Source: an uncultured Ilyobacter sp.
GTDB lineage: Bacteria > Fusobacteriota > Fusobacteriia > Fusobacteriales > Fusobacteriaceae
Length of the DNA: 64,000 nucleotides
Assembly (NCBI RefSeq): GCF_963668085.1
Contig: NZ_OY764058.1
Span: 372,001-436,000, forward strand
Reading direction: 5' to 3'
The notes below the pieces were generated by a model that was not told the DNA's origin, searched no databases, and saw nothing but the letters and a program-made list of their open reading frames with translations. Positions 9,709-18,088 of this stretch are shown in pieces (position 1 is the stretch's first letter; each line of letters starts with the position of its first letter). Position numbers and translations under genes: made by a program.

Positions 9709-9992
9709 AATAAGCGAGCTGGAATTGGTGAAAGCCGGCATTTTTTAAAAGTACAAAGATTGAATTGAATAATAATTTTTAGAGAACTTTAAATATATTT
9801 ATATGAACCTTTTCGTGCCCAGCATGACTAGTAGTAGTATATGTGTTTTACAGGGATTTAAAATCATTTGAGCTTATTTTATTATAAGCTGTGATTTTAA
9901 GTGCCTGTTTTTTTTTACCAATTTGTAGAATTTATGAAGGTGAGGGGCGTTTTCACCGGTAAAATAATAGTAGTTAATGGGAAGCACAAATT
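9709..9992 (+). promoter_or_regulatory. Structured leader RNA before pyruvate carboxylase (candidate attenuator or riboswitch)
   Basis: Three structural elements are visible in the leader. First, a GCTGG/CCGGC hairpin (9718-9722 with 9735-9739) followed by T6. Second, a 57-base hairpin at 9851-9907 with about 22 base pairs, followed by nine T. Third, after that terminator, a nested structure in which AATTTGT (9920-9926) pairs with ACAAATT (9986-9992), enclosing GGTGA/TCACC (9939-9943 with 9953-9957). The long terminator stands about 100 bases before the pyc start, so it either ends a free-standing small RNA or attenuates pyc. No known riboswitch class was recognised. Confidence 0.5.
9851..9916 (+). 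terminator. Strong intrinsic terminator inside the pyc leader
   Basis: A stem of about 22 pairs with one G-G mismatch and a small internal loop (CAGG...CCTG base, AGCTTA/TAAGCT top), followed by T9 at 9908-9916. Confidence 0.85.
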
Positions 9993-10019
9993 TAGATATT
10001 TATATACAGGGGGGATAAT

Positions 10020-13000
10020 ATGTCTAGAAAGTTTAAAAGAGTTTTGATTGCAAACAGAGGTGAAATTGCAATAAGAATAATAAGGGCGTGTAAGGAGCTT
10101 GGCATAAGGGCTGTTGCCATATATTCTGAAGAGGACAAAACATCTCTTTTCAGAATGAAGGCAGATGAAGCCTATATGATCGGTAAGAACAAGGGTCCTA
10201 TTGACGCTTATCTTTCAATAGATGAAATAATCAGTCTAGCTAAGAAAAAGGGAGTAGATGCAATACATCCAGGATACGGATTTCTTTCTGAAAATCCTGA
10301 ATTTGCCAGAAAATGTGACGAAGCCGGAATAGAGTTTATAGGACCTACAGCTGAGATGATGGAGAGTCTAGGGGATAAAATAAAGTCTAAAATCGTTGCA
10401 TCAAAAGTGGGAGTTCCAACTATTCCAGGTGTTGACAAGCCCATAAAATCTGAGGAAGATCTCCTTTCTTTTTCAGAAACCTGCGGTTACCCTATAATGC
10501 TAAAGGCTGCCGCCGGTGGTGGAGGACGTGGGATGCGTATAGTTAGAACTCAATCTGAACTTATTGACTCATATAGAAGTGCAAAAAATGAAGCCATGAA
10601 GGCCTTTGGAATAGATGATATATTTGTAGAAAAATATGTTGAGGAGCCAAAGCATATAGAGGTTCAGATTTTAGGAGATAAATGTGGAAACATAGTACAC
10701 CTGTATGAAAGAGACTGTTCTGTACAGAGAAGGCACCAAAAGGTTGTGGAAATAACTCCTGCAATTACTTTGTCAGACGAAAAAAGAAAAATCATATGTG
10801 AAGATGCAATTAAAATAGCAAAATCTGTTAGCTACAGGAATGCAGGTACACTTGAGTTTTTGGTGGACAAAGATGAAAATCACTACTTCATCGAGATGAA
10901 TCCTAGAGTACAGGTAGAGCACACTATCAGTGAGATGGTAACAGGAGTAGATATTGTACAGAGCCAGATTCTGATAGCTGAGGGTTATAGACTAGATTCT
11001 GAAGAGATAGGAATACCGTCACAAGATAGCATAGAGACAAGGGGATATTCTATACAGTGTAGAATTACTACAGAAGATCCTGTGAATAACTTTGCACCAG
11101 ATACAGGAAAGATAGATGTATACAGAACAAGTTCTGGTTTCGGAATACGTCTTGATGGAGGAAATGGATATTCAGGAGCTGTAATTAGTCCGTACTATGA
11201 CAGCCTTCTGGTAAAAATTGTATCTCATGGAAGAACTTTTGAAGACGCTAGAAGAAAAGCACTGCGTTCAATAAAAGAGACAAAGGTTACTGGTGTAAAA
11301 ACAAATGTTGCTTTTCTTATAAATGTTCTGAATCATCCTGTATTTGCTAAAGGAGATTGCAACACTAGCTTTATCGCAAATCACAGTGAATTATTTGAAA
11401 ATTCTGTAAAACATGACTTTGAAGGAAATGTTGTAAAGTTTATAGCTGAAAAGGTAGTGAACGAAACTCATGGTGCAGAAAAAGATTTTGATGTTCCTGT
11501 AGTTCCAGGAGCTAAGAAACCTGACAACTTATATGGAACTAAGCAGATTCTCGAAGAAAAGGGACCTCAGGGAGTAGTTGAATGGATTAAGGCTCAGAAT
11601 AAATTACTTCTGACAGATACCACTATGAGAGATGCACATCAATCTCTAATGGCTACCCGTGTGAGAACAACAGATATGACAAAAATAGCAAAGGATACCT
11701 CTATACTTGCTAAAGACCTATTTTCAATAGGATGCTGGGGAGGAGCTACATTTGACGTATCCTATAGATTCCTAAAAGAATCTCCTTGGGATAGGCTGAG
11801 AGAGATAAGAAAGAGAGTTCCTAATGTCCTTCTTCAGATGCTCATAAGAGGTTCTAACGCTGTTGGATATAAAAATTATCCTGATAATGTAATCAAAGAA
11901 TTTATAAAGCAGGCCTCTGACAACGGAGTGGATGTTTTTAGAATATTTGATTCGCTGAACTGGGTAAAGGGAATGGAGCTTTCTATTCAGGAAGTAATAA
12001 AAAACGGGAAAATTGCTGAGGCATGTATCTGTTATACAGGGGATATACTTGACAGCAAAAAAAATAAGTATACACTTCAGTACTATATAGATAAAGCAAA
12101 GGAGATAGAAAAAACCGGGGCACATATTCTAGGAATTAAAGATATGTCGGCACTTTTGAAGCCTTATGCAGCCTTTAAACTTGTAAAGGCTCTGAAGGAA
12201 AATGTATCTATACCAATACATCTGCATACTCATGATACTACAGGAAATGGGGTAGCTACCTGTCTCATGGCTGCAGAAGCCGGTGTGGACATTGTGGATA
12301 CGGCCTTTGATGCTATGTCAGGACTTACAAGTCAGCCGTCGCTAAACTCTATAGTTGCAGCCCTTGAAAATACAGATAGAGATACTGGAATCGATCTTCA
12401 AGATGTTCAAAAGATATCTGACTATTGGAATGCAGTAAGACCTGTCTATGCTCAATTTGAATCTGGTCTTAAGTCTGGTTCTACGGAAATATATAAGTAT
12501 GAAATACCAGGAGGACAGTATTCAAACCTAAAGCCTCAAGTAGAGAGTTTTGGTCTAGGACATAGATTCAACGAGATCAAAGAGATGTACGGTAAGGTAA
12601 ACACTATGCTTGGAGATATAGTAAAGGTAACTCCGTCTTCAAAGATGGTGGGAGACCTTGGTATATTTATGGTAAAGAATGATCTGACTCCAGAGAATTT
12701 CCTGGAAAAAGGTAAGGATATGGCATTCCCAGATTCAGTGGTAGCATACTTTAAAGGGATGATGGGACAGCCAGACGGAGGATTCCCAGAGGATATTCAA
12801 AAGATCGTCTTAAAGGGAGAAAAAGCTATAACATGCAGACCAGGGGAACTTTTACCTCCTGAGGATTTTGACGCAATCATGAAGAATCTGAGTGCTAAAC
12901 ACGGAATAAAGGCAACTATGGAAGACGCAATAAGTTATGCACTTTATCCTGATGTTTTTGAGGCGTATTTAGAGTATTTGAAGGAGTATGGAGACTTTAG

Positions 13001-13457
13001 CTCTATAGGTAGTGATATCTATTTCCATGGACTTGCAGAAGGTGAAACATGTGAAGTCAAAATAGGAGAGGGAGAGGCTCTTGTTATAACTCTTCTTCAA
13101 ATTTCTAAAGTTGACTCAGAAGGATACAGGACTGTAACTTTTGAACTAAATGGAAACCGAACTGAGGTAAGGGTAAAGGATAAATCTCAGAAGGTGGTTT
13201 TAGGAGAGGATACCGAGGCAAAAATGGCTGACTCTGGAAACGAGAAGCATATAGGGGCTAGTATCCCTGGAACTGTTACAAAAGTTCTTGTAAAAGAGGG
13301 AGAGGAAGTAACAGAAAATCAGGTGGTTGTCATAATAGAGGCCATGAAGATGGAAACAAATATAACTGCAAAAATTGCAGGAACAATAAAAGAAATCTAT
13401 GCAAAAGAAGGTCAAGGGGTAAAGGCAGGACAGCTCCTTATAAAGATGGATGAATAA
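10020..13457 (+). CDS. pyc: Pyruvate carboxylase
   Basis: A full-length (1145-residue) single-chain pyruvate carboxylase, which makes oxaloacetate from pyruvate, bicarbonate and ATP in the cytoplasm. The biotin carboxylase part is at 1 to about 450 (ATP-grasp glycine loop GGGGRGMR at 166-173, FIEMNPRVQVEH). The carboxyltransferase begins near residue 533 (DTTMRDAHQSLMATR) and carries the metal motif HLHTHDTTG. The biotinyl domain is C-terminal, with AMKM and acceptor lysine K1110. In a propionate- or succinate-forming anaerobe it would feed the C4 branch. It is monocistronic behind an unusually long structured leader. The start follows AGGGGGG. Confidence 0.96.
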   Translation: MSRKFKRVLIANRGEIAIRIIRACKELGIRAVAIYSEEDKTSLFRMKADEAYMIGKNKGPIDAYLSIDEIISLAKKKGVDAIHPGYGFLSENPEFARKCDEAGIEFIGPTAEMMESLGDKIKSKIVASKVGVPTIPGVDKPIKSEEDLLSFSETCGYPIMLKAAAGGGGRGMRIVRTQSELIDSYRSAKNEAMKAFGIDDIFVEKYVEEPKHIEVQILGDKCGNIVHLYERDCSVQRRHQKVVEITPAITLSDEKRKIICEDAIKIAKSVSYRNAGTLEFLVDKDENHYFIEMNPRVQVEHTISEMVTGVDIVQSQILIAEGYRLDSEEIGIPSQDSIETRGYSIQCRITTEDPVNNFAPDTGKIDVYRTSSGFGIRLDGGNGYSGAVISPYYDSLLVKIVSHGRTFEDARRKALRSIKETKVTGVKTNVAFLINVLNHPVFAKGDCNTSFIANHSELFENSVKHDFEGNVVKFIAEKVVNETHGAEKDFDVPVVPGAKKPDNLYGTKQILEEKGPQGVVEWIKAQNKLLLTDTTMRDAHQSLMATRVRTTDMTKIAKDTSILAKDLFSIGCWGGATFDVSYRFLKESPWDRLREIRKRVPNVLLQMLIRGSNAVGYKNYPDNVIKEFIKQASDNGVDVFRIFDSLNWVKGMELSIQEVIKNGKIAEACICYTGDILDSKKNKYTLQYYIDKAKEIEKTGAHILGIKDMSALLKPYAAFKLVKALKENVSIPIHLHTHDTTGNGVATCLMAAEAGVDIVDTAFDAMSGLTSQPSLNSIVAALENTDRDTGIDLQDVQKISDYWNAVRPVYAQFESGLKSGSTEIYKYEIPGGQYSNLKPQVESFGLGHRFNEIKEMYGKVNTMLGDIVKVTPSSKMVGDLGIFMVKNDLTPENFLEKGKDMAFPDSVVAYFKGMMGQPDGGFPEDIQKIVLKGEKAITCRPGELLPPEDFDAIMKNLSAKHGIKATMEDAISYALYPDVFEAYLEYLKEYGDFSSIGSDIYFHGLAEGETCEVKIGEGEALVITLLQISKVDSEGYRTVTFELNGNRTEVRVKDKSQKVVLGEDTEAKMADSGNEKHIGASIPGTVTKVLVKEGEEVTENQVVVIIEAMKMETNITAKIAGTIKEIYAKEGQGVKAGQLLIKMDE

Positions 13458-13464
13458 AAGATTT

Positions 13465-13497
13465 AGAGCCAAACCGAAAGGTTTGGCTCTTTGTTTT
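13465..13497 (+). terminator. Terminator after pyc
   Basis: Perfect 11-base stem AGAGCCAAACC (13465-13475) with GGTTTGGCTCT (13480-13490), a GAAA loop and a T-rich tail. Confidence 0.92.
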
Positions 13498-13630
13498 TTG
13501 AAAAAACCTCTGAGTTATTGAGGAACTTAATTTCTTTATGAGTTTGGTTTGTATCTTAGAAAAATTTAGGGTATAACTACTATAGCGAGGAGATGTAGAA
13601 CCACCGAAAAATAGATTTTGAATATTTGCA

Positions 13631-13659
13631 TTGACACAGAAAATAAAATGATGTAAGAT
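13631..13659 (+). promoter_or_regulatory. Promoter of the AcuI-like reductase gene
   Basis: TTGACA (13631-13636), 17-base spacer, TAAGAT (13654-13659), 39 bases before the start codon. Confidence 0.7.
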
Positions 13660-13698
13660 AAAAGTACGAAATCGGACTAAAAACGCAGGAGGTATATT

Positions 13699-14688
13699 AT
13701 GAAATTTAGAGCAGTTAGAATATTTGAAGAAGATGGGAATTTTGTAAAGAAAATAGTAGAAAGAAGTATAGAGGATCTTCCAGAGGGAGATGTGGTAATC
13801 AAGGTGAAATACACCTCATTAAACTATAAAGATGCCTTATCTTGTACAGGTAACAGGGGAGTGACAAGAAATTATCCTCATACTCCTGGAATAGATGCTG
13901 CAGGAGTGGTAACAGAATCTAAGACTCCTGATTTCAAAGCCGGTGATGAAGTTATACTTACTGGATTTGATCTAGGTATGAATACCGACGGAGGTTTTGG
14001 AGAGTATATAAGAGTTCCTAAGGAATGGGTTATAAAAAGACCTGCAAATCTTTCTTTAAAAGAGGCTATGATCTATGGAACGGCAGGATTTACAGCTGGA
14101 CTTTCAGTTTATGAGCTGATGAAAGATGTGAAACCTGAAGATGGAAAAATCCTTGTAAGTGGAGGAACTGGGGGAGTAGGAAGTCATGCAGTGAGATTCC
14201 TCTCAAAAATGGGATATAATGTAACGGCAGTTATTAACGGCGATCAAGAAGAGAAACTGGCAACGAAGCTAGGAGCTGAAGAAACTATAAACAGAGAAGC
14301 CTTAGATGATAAAAGTGGGAAGGCACTCTTAAAGCAAAGCTGGGCAGGAGTTGTAGACACAGTTGGCGGAAACCCTCTTTCAACGGCAATAAGATCAGCA
14401 AGTTACGGAGGAGTAGTCACTACCTGCGGAAATGTGGCAGGAGGGGAACTTCCAGCTTCAACAGTATATCCGTTTATACTGAGAGGAGTAAAATTGGTAG
14501 GAATTGATTCTGTACAGTGCCCTAAAGAAAAAAGGGAAAAAATATGGGACCTTATATCTAAAGACTGGAAGGGAACAAATCTCGATTCGGGAATAAAAGA
14601 GGTTGACATAGATGGTATTTTTGATGAAGTGGAAAATATGCTAAATGGTAGACTCATAGGTAGGGTAATAATCAGACATAAGGACTAG
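13699..14688 (+). CDS. YhdH/AcuI-family NADPH-dependent zinc-free alcohol dehydrogenase-like reductase
   Basis: A 329-residue medium-chain dehydrogenase/reductase of the YhdH/YhfP/AcuI group. Characteristic sequences are TSLNYKDALSCTGNRGVTR, PHTPGIDAAG, and the nucleotide-binding loop VSGGTGGVGSHAV. Zinc ligands are absent, as expected for the quinone-oxidoreductase branch. Characterised AcuI members reduce acrylyl-CoA to propionyl-CoA, which would fit a propionate-producing anaerobe, but the exact substrate is inference. AGGAGG precedes the ATG. Monocistronic. Confidence 0.87.
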   Translation: MKFRAVRIFEEDGNFVKKIVERSIEDLPEGDVVIKVKYTSLNYKDALSCTGNRGVTRNYPHTPGIDAAGVVTESKTPDFKAGDEVILTGFDLGMNTDGGFGEYIRVPKEWVIKRPANLSLKEAMIYGTAGFTAGLSVYELMKDVKPEDGKILVSGGTGGVGSHAVRFLSKMGYNVTAVINGDQEEKLATKLGAEETINREALDDKSGKALLKQSWAGVVDTVGGNPLSTAIRSASYGGVVTTCGNVAGGELPASTVYPFILRGVKLVGIDSVQCPKEKREKIWDLISKDWKGTNLDSGIKEVDIDGIFDEVENMLNGRLIGRVIIRHKD

Positions 14689-14706
14689 ATAAATAGATAT
14701 TGATAA

Positions 14707-14740
14707 AACAAAAGAGGTCTTAGGACCTCTTTTGTTATTT
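14707..14740 (+). terminator. Terminator after the AcuI-like gene
   Basis: Thirteen-base stem AACAAAAGAGGTC (14707-14719) with GACCTCTTTTGTT (14724-14736). Confidence 0.88.
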
Positions 14741-14874
14741 AAAGGAAATCAAAATTGATTACGAATCATTTTCTTGAGATAAAAATATGATGGTTTTTTA
14801 CAGTAGGTAGTATAATATTAATAAGAGCATAATGATACATAAAATTATATTAACTAGCTTAAGCTGCTGCTGGA

Positions 14875-15220
14875 AATAATTACTGAATTTATCCAAAGAT
14901 CAGTGTCAAAGGATATTGTCACGAATGAAAATCGATAAAAGGCAAAAAAAATTAACACGAATAAGGATAAAACCTTAGAAAAAATCGACTGTCTGAGCGT
15001 AGCGAGTAGCCAAAAAATAGCGAGTTACACGAGTATATTTTATGGTTCTCAGAAACTTGTTTTCTGAGTTTCCTTATTGCTATTTGATTTTCAAGATTAT
15101 TTAGCTGATTTTTCACAGGCTTGAACTTTTGGTTATGCCCTGACCGAAGGGAGGAAATACCCTTGGGGTGCTTTTCTTTCAAGAGAAAAGTAACGAATCC
15201 CGATAAATGCAATAGTTTAA
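14875..15220. repeat. MITE-like intergenic repeat, copy 1
   Basis: About 346 bases ended by imperfect inverted repeats: the left end (14875-14898) contains ACTGAATTTATCC, and the reverse complement of the right end (about 15198-15220) reads TATTGCATTTATC. It shares with copy 2 (45919-46352) a 35-base block identical at 14973-15007 and 46205-46239 (core GACTGTCTGAGCGTAGCGAG) and a second block with TTAGCTGATTTTTCACAGGC. There is no transposase inside. The reverse-strand frame at 14952-15239 is repeat-derived and not called as a gene. Confidence 0.8.
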
Positions 15221-15279
15221 TTTTAAATAAAGGCAGCAACTTGGGCTAAATACTAAATATACAGAAAGGGGTTAATTTT

Positions 15280-16629
15280 ATGTACCTGAAAAAAATACAT
15301 ATAAAAAACTGGAAATCTATAGAGAATGAAAGCATAGAACTAGAGAATCTCATGTTGCTGATAGGGGGAGCCAATCATGGGAAATCTAGTATTTTTTCAG
15401 CAATACTGTTTTTTCTAGGAGAGCGAAACTACCGAAAAAAAGATAAGAGAAAAGGTGGGGATGAGGTTGAAATAGAGGGAAAATTTCAGATAATTTCACT
15501 TGAAAAGCTAAAGAAACTGAAACCTTATCTAGACAAAAATGATGATCTTGTTTTGAGAATAACAGGTGGAGATGAAGGATTCACCTATAGGGTAATCAAA
15601 GATTACAAGAGTAGAGAGATAAAATGGAATGATTACCAAGATATTATAAAAAATATAGAGGTTGTTTTTATTCCCTCGGTGGCGGCAAGTTCAAAGGAAC
15701 TTACAGATTTTTTCTATAAGAAACTTCTCACAGTCCTTGATAATGAAAATGCCTGCCACGAAGGGATTATAGAAGAAATAAAGACAGTATATTCTGTATT
15801 GCAGCAAGACTATGCAAGCAGGGGACTTCAGAGAAATGTAATATTTAATATTGCCAGGATTCTTTCTAGAGAATCTAAAAAGAAAAAAAGAAGTATATTA
15901 GGCAGCACTATGATTTTATATGAAGAACCTGAACTTTATCTGCACCCTCAGGCAGAGAGGGAACTCTATAACACACTTATACATCTTTCTAAATTTGGGA
16001 CACAGATATATGTGTGCACCCACTCTAGCAACTTTGTGGGTTTGAAGCAGTACAGGTCTATATGTATAGTGAGGCGAGATGAAAGAGGGACTAAGGTGTT
16101 TCAAAACAGAAAAAGACTTTTTTCCAGAGATGAGGTCAAAAGATTTAATATGAATTACTGGATAAATCCTGACAGGAGTGAACTTTTTTTTGCAAAAAAG
16201 GTGATACTTGTTGAGGGACAGACCGATAAGATACTTCTTCCTTATCTGGCAGAATGTATAGGGGCCTATAAATATGAATACTCTATAATAGAGTGTGGTA
16301 GTAAAAGTACGATACCTCAGTTTATACGTCTTTTGAACGGGTTTAGAATACCCTATACAGCTGTATACGATAAGGATAAGCATAATTGGAGAACTGAATA
16401 TGACAAAGAAAATGCAGAATATAAGAATAAGGGGATTCAAAGGAGTATAGACTATTCTATAGGAAGTTATGTGGAGTTTGAAAATGATATAGAAGAAGAG
16501 ATCGATAGCAGCGAAAGAGAGAGAAAAAACTACAGACACAAACCCTTTATGGCACTGAAAAAAGTCATGGCAAAGGATTATGTTATACCTGATAAGCTTA
16601 AAATTAAAGTGGAGAAAATATTTAAATAA
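15280..16629 (+). CDS. OLD-family ATPase/TOPRIM nuclease
   Basis: A 449-residue protein with an SMC/RecF-like ATPase followed by a TOPRIM domain, the class 1 OLD (overcoming lysogenization defect) arrangement. Walker A is GGANHGKSS (29-37); Walker B with its glutamates is ILYEEPELYLHPQAE (about 212-226); the switch histidine is in CTHSSN (246-251). The TOPRIM acidic motifs are VEGQTDK (311-317) and YDKDKH (363-368). OLD proteins are nucleases, several of them phage-defence factors. It is shorter than most (usually 550-650 residues) and stands alone, without a GajB-like UvrD partner or an adjacent reverse transcriptase. The start follows AAAGGGG. It sits beside repeat copy 1. A role in defence is inferred. 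Confidence 0.83.
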   Translation: MYLKKIHIKNWKSIENESIELENLMLLIGGANHGKSSIFSAILFFLGERNYRKKDKRKGGDEVEIEGKFQIISLEKLKKLKPYLDKNDDLVLRITGGDEGFTYRVIKDYKSREIKWNDYQDIIKNIEVVFIPSVAASSKELTDFFYKKLLTVLDNENACHEGIIEEIKTVYSVLQQDYASRGLQRNVIFNIARILSRESKKKKRSILGSTMILYEEPELYLHPQAERELYNTLIHLSKFGTQIYVCTHSSNFVGLKQYRSICIVRRDERGTKVFQNRKRLFSRDEVKRFNMNYWINPDRSELFFAKKVILVEGQTDKILLPYLAECIGAYKYEYSIIECGSKSTIPQFIRLLNGFRIPYTAVYDKDKHNWRTEYDKENAEYKNKGIQRSIDYSIGSYVEFENDIEEEIDSSERERKNYRHKPFMALKKVMAKDYVIPDKLKIKVEKIFK

Positions 16630-16653
16630 AAATATGAGAAAAAAATAGAAATA

Positions 16654-16681
16654 AAAAAGCTCCTTTAAAAGAGCTTTTTTT
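16654..16681. terminator. Bidirectional terminator
   Basis: AAAAAGCTC (16654-16662) pairs with GAGCTTTTT (16671-16679) with T and A runs on the two sides, between the convergent OLD gene and the exporter gene. Confidence 0.8.
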
Positions 16682-16687
16682 ATGAGT

Positions 16688-17143
16688 TTATTTAGGAATT
16701 ATTCTTGAGACAATTTTTTTCCTATGTATATCTTTTAAAATTTTGATAAAGGATGTAACAAAGACTATGCCCATGGCTAAAGAGCATGAAATTAGAAAGG
16801 TTTCTATGCCTTTTGAAAAAGCAGCCAGGGGTTTTTCTTTTATGATATTATACATTGTATAATATATTCCGCCTCCTGGAACCAATGGAATAAGTCCGCA
16901 GATGAGAATGGTGGTAACCGGTGTCTCGAGATACCTTGCAAAAATCTCAGAGAAAAGAGTCAGAGCTATAGAGGACAGAAAATATGAAAAGGATATGGAA
17001 TACCCTGCATTTATGCATAAAAGATAGGTGAGCCAGCTTATACCTCCGCCTATAGAGGTGAAAAAAAGTTTCTTACCTCTTATGTTAAAAATTACTGCAA
17101 AACAAAATGTGGCAAGTAAAGAAAATAAAACCTGCTTTATCAT
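16688..17143 (-). CDS. ThrE-type threonine/serine exporter, small subunit (ThrE_2/DUF3815)
   Basis: A 151-residue integral membrane protein with four to five helices (QVLFSLLATFCFAVIFNIRG at the N-terminus; the conserved loop LIPLVPGGGIYYTMYNII). It matches the C-terminal half of ThrE, which in Corynebacterium exports threonine and serine. The other half is the neighbouring upstream gene, 18 bases away, so the two probably form a split exporter. An in-frame ATG five codons earlier (17158) overlaps the GGAGG; the ATG at 17143 has that GGAGG at correct spacing and is chosen. Confidence 0.85.
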   Translation of the reverse strand: MIKQVLFSLLATFCFAVIFNIRGKKLFFTSIGGGISWLTYLLCINAGYSISFSYFLSSIALTLFSEIFARYLETPVTTILICGLIPLVPGGGIYYTMYNIIKEKPLAAFSKGIETFLISCSLAMGIVFVTSFIKILKDIHRKKIVSRIIPK

Positions 17144-17161
17144 AAAATAAACCTCCAAAGT

Positions 17162-17902
17162 TTACAACATTAATGTTAGAACTGCACCTGTTCCTATAGC
17201 CAAAGAGGTGGCTATAAGCAGAGCTTCTACACCACGTGCCATTCCAGCCATAAAATCTCCGGCTATAATATCCCTAACGGCATTTGTGAGGGCTAATCCG
17301 GGAACTAAAAGCATGAGTGAGCCTATAATTATCTTGTCCAAATTGTCTGCGGCTTCAATTTTTAAGAAGAAAACCCCTATTATTGCACAAATTGCACCGC
17401 CTACACTATTGATGATGAAATAATTTATTTCCAATTTGGTGGACAGCCGGATGAATAAGTTTAAGGCCCCGCCTATAATCATTGCAACAATAAAATCCCG
17501 GTAGGTTCCTCCGAAAATAACTGAGAAAGATGCTGCACAAAAGGCATAGGCCAAGAAATTAAGGTGCATGGGGTAAGGTTTCTTGATTTCAATTGATTTT
17601 AGTGACCTCATGAATTCTTCGGGAGTCTGCTTATAAGCTTCGTTTGCCAAGAGGTTTACCCGGTGTATTTTATCGAGATTTGTGCCTCGTTTTGAAATCC
17701 TTACTATTATAGAGGATATGTTTCCATCCTGATCCTCTATTGATGCCATAATTCCAGTAAGAGTGGCAAAGCAATCGGCAGAATATCCGTACATTTCACA
17801 GATTTTGCAAACGGTATTTTCCACCCTGTAAGTTTCTCCGCCATTTTCGAGGATTATTTTTCCTGCGTGGGTGGAGAGCTTTAATATTTTATCTGTAATC
17901 AT
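17162..17902 (-). CDS. ThrE-type threonine/serine exporter, large subunit (ThrE/DUF1212)
   Basis: A 246-residue protein. The cytoplasmic N-terminal half carries the family signature HAGKIILENGGETYRVENTV (10 residues on from the start) and the RISKRGTNLDKI segment; the C-terminal half has about five membrane helices ending in GVEALLIATSLAIGTGAVL. It is the first gene of the two-gene exporter operon, and the large half of the ThrE fold. The substrate is inferred from the family. RBS AGGAG precedes the ATG. The gene is divergent from the sensor kinase gene. Confidence 0.85.
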   Translation of the reverse strand: MITDKILKLSTHAGKIILENGGETYRVENTVCKICEMYGYSADCFATLTGIMASIEDQDGNISSIIVRISKRGTNLDKIHRVNLLANEAYKQTPEEFMRSLKSIEIKKPYPMHLNFLAYAFCAASFSVIFGGTYRDFIVAMIIGGALNLFIRLSTKLEINYFIINSVGGAICAIIGVFFLKIEAADNLDKIIIGSLMLLVPGLALTNAVRDIIAGDFMAGMARGVEALLIATSLAIGTGAVLTLML

Positions 17903-17937
17903 CTGCCATCTCCTAATAAAAAAATTTTAGCAAATAA

Positions 17938-17966
17938 AGTATAATTAATTAATCTGAATATTTCAA
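17938..17966 (-). promoter_or_regulatory. Promoter of the exporter operon
   Basis: Reverse strand TTGAAA (17966-17961), 17-base spacer, TATACT (17943-17938). Confidence 0.72.
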
Positions 17967-18027
17967 TAGTTTTTATAATATCTTTGCAGAAACATCTAAA
18001 AGTAAAGTATAGAGGTGGCCGATAAAT

Positions 18028-18056
18028 TGGACAATAATTTGTAAATAAGATATAAT
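18028..18056 (+). promoter_or_regulatory. Promoter of the two-component operon
   Basis: TGGACA (18028-18033), 17-base spacer, TATAAT (18051-18056). Confidence 0.72.
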
Positions 18057-18088
18057 GTCCTATAATAAAATTATGGAGTTGGTGATTT

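Noticed and set aside
9709..9746. Possible cobalamin riboswitch (GGAA...GGTGAAAGCC in the pyc leader)
   Set aside because: The short match lacks the B12 box GCCACTG and the rest of the conserved core.
14952..15239. Reverse-strand frame of 95 residues containing KPVKNQLNNLEN and SLRSDSRFFLR
   Set aside because: The same peptide pieces occur in the repeat copy at 46094-46315. They come from the non-coding repeat, have no ribosome binding site and differ in length.
15280..17902. Gabija-like or retron-like defence system around the OLD protein
   Set aside because: Neighbours are a terminator, a ThrE-type exporter and a repeat; there is no helicase, reverse transcriptase or methylase partner.
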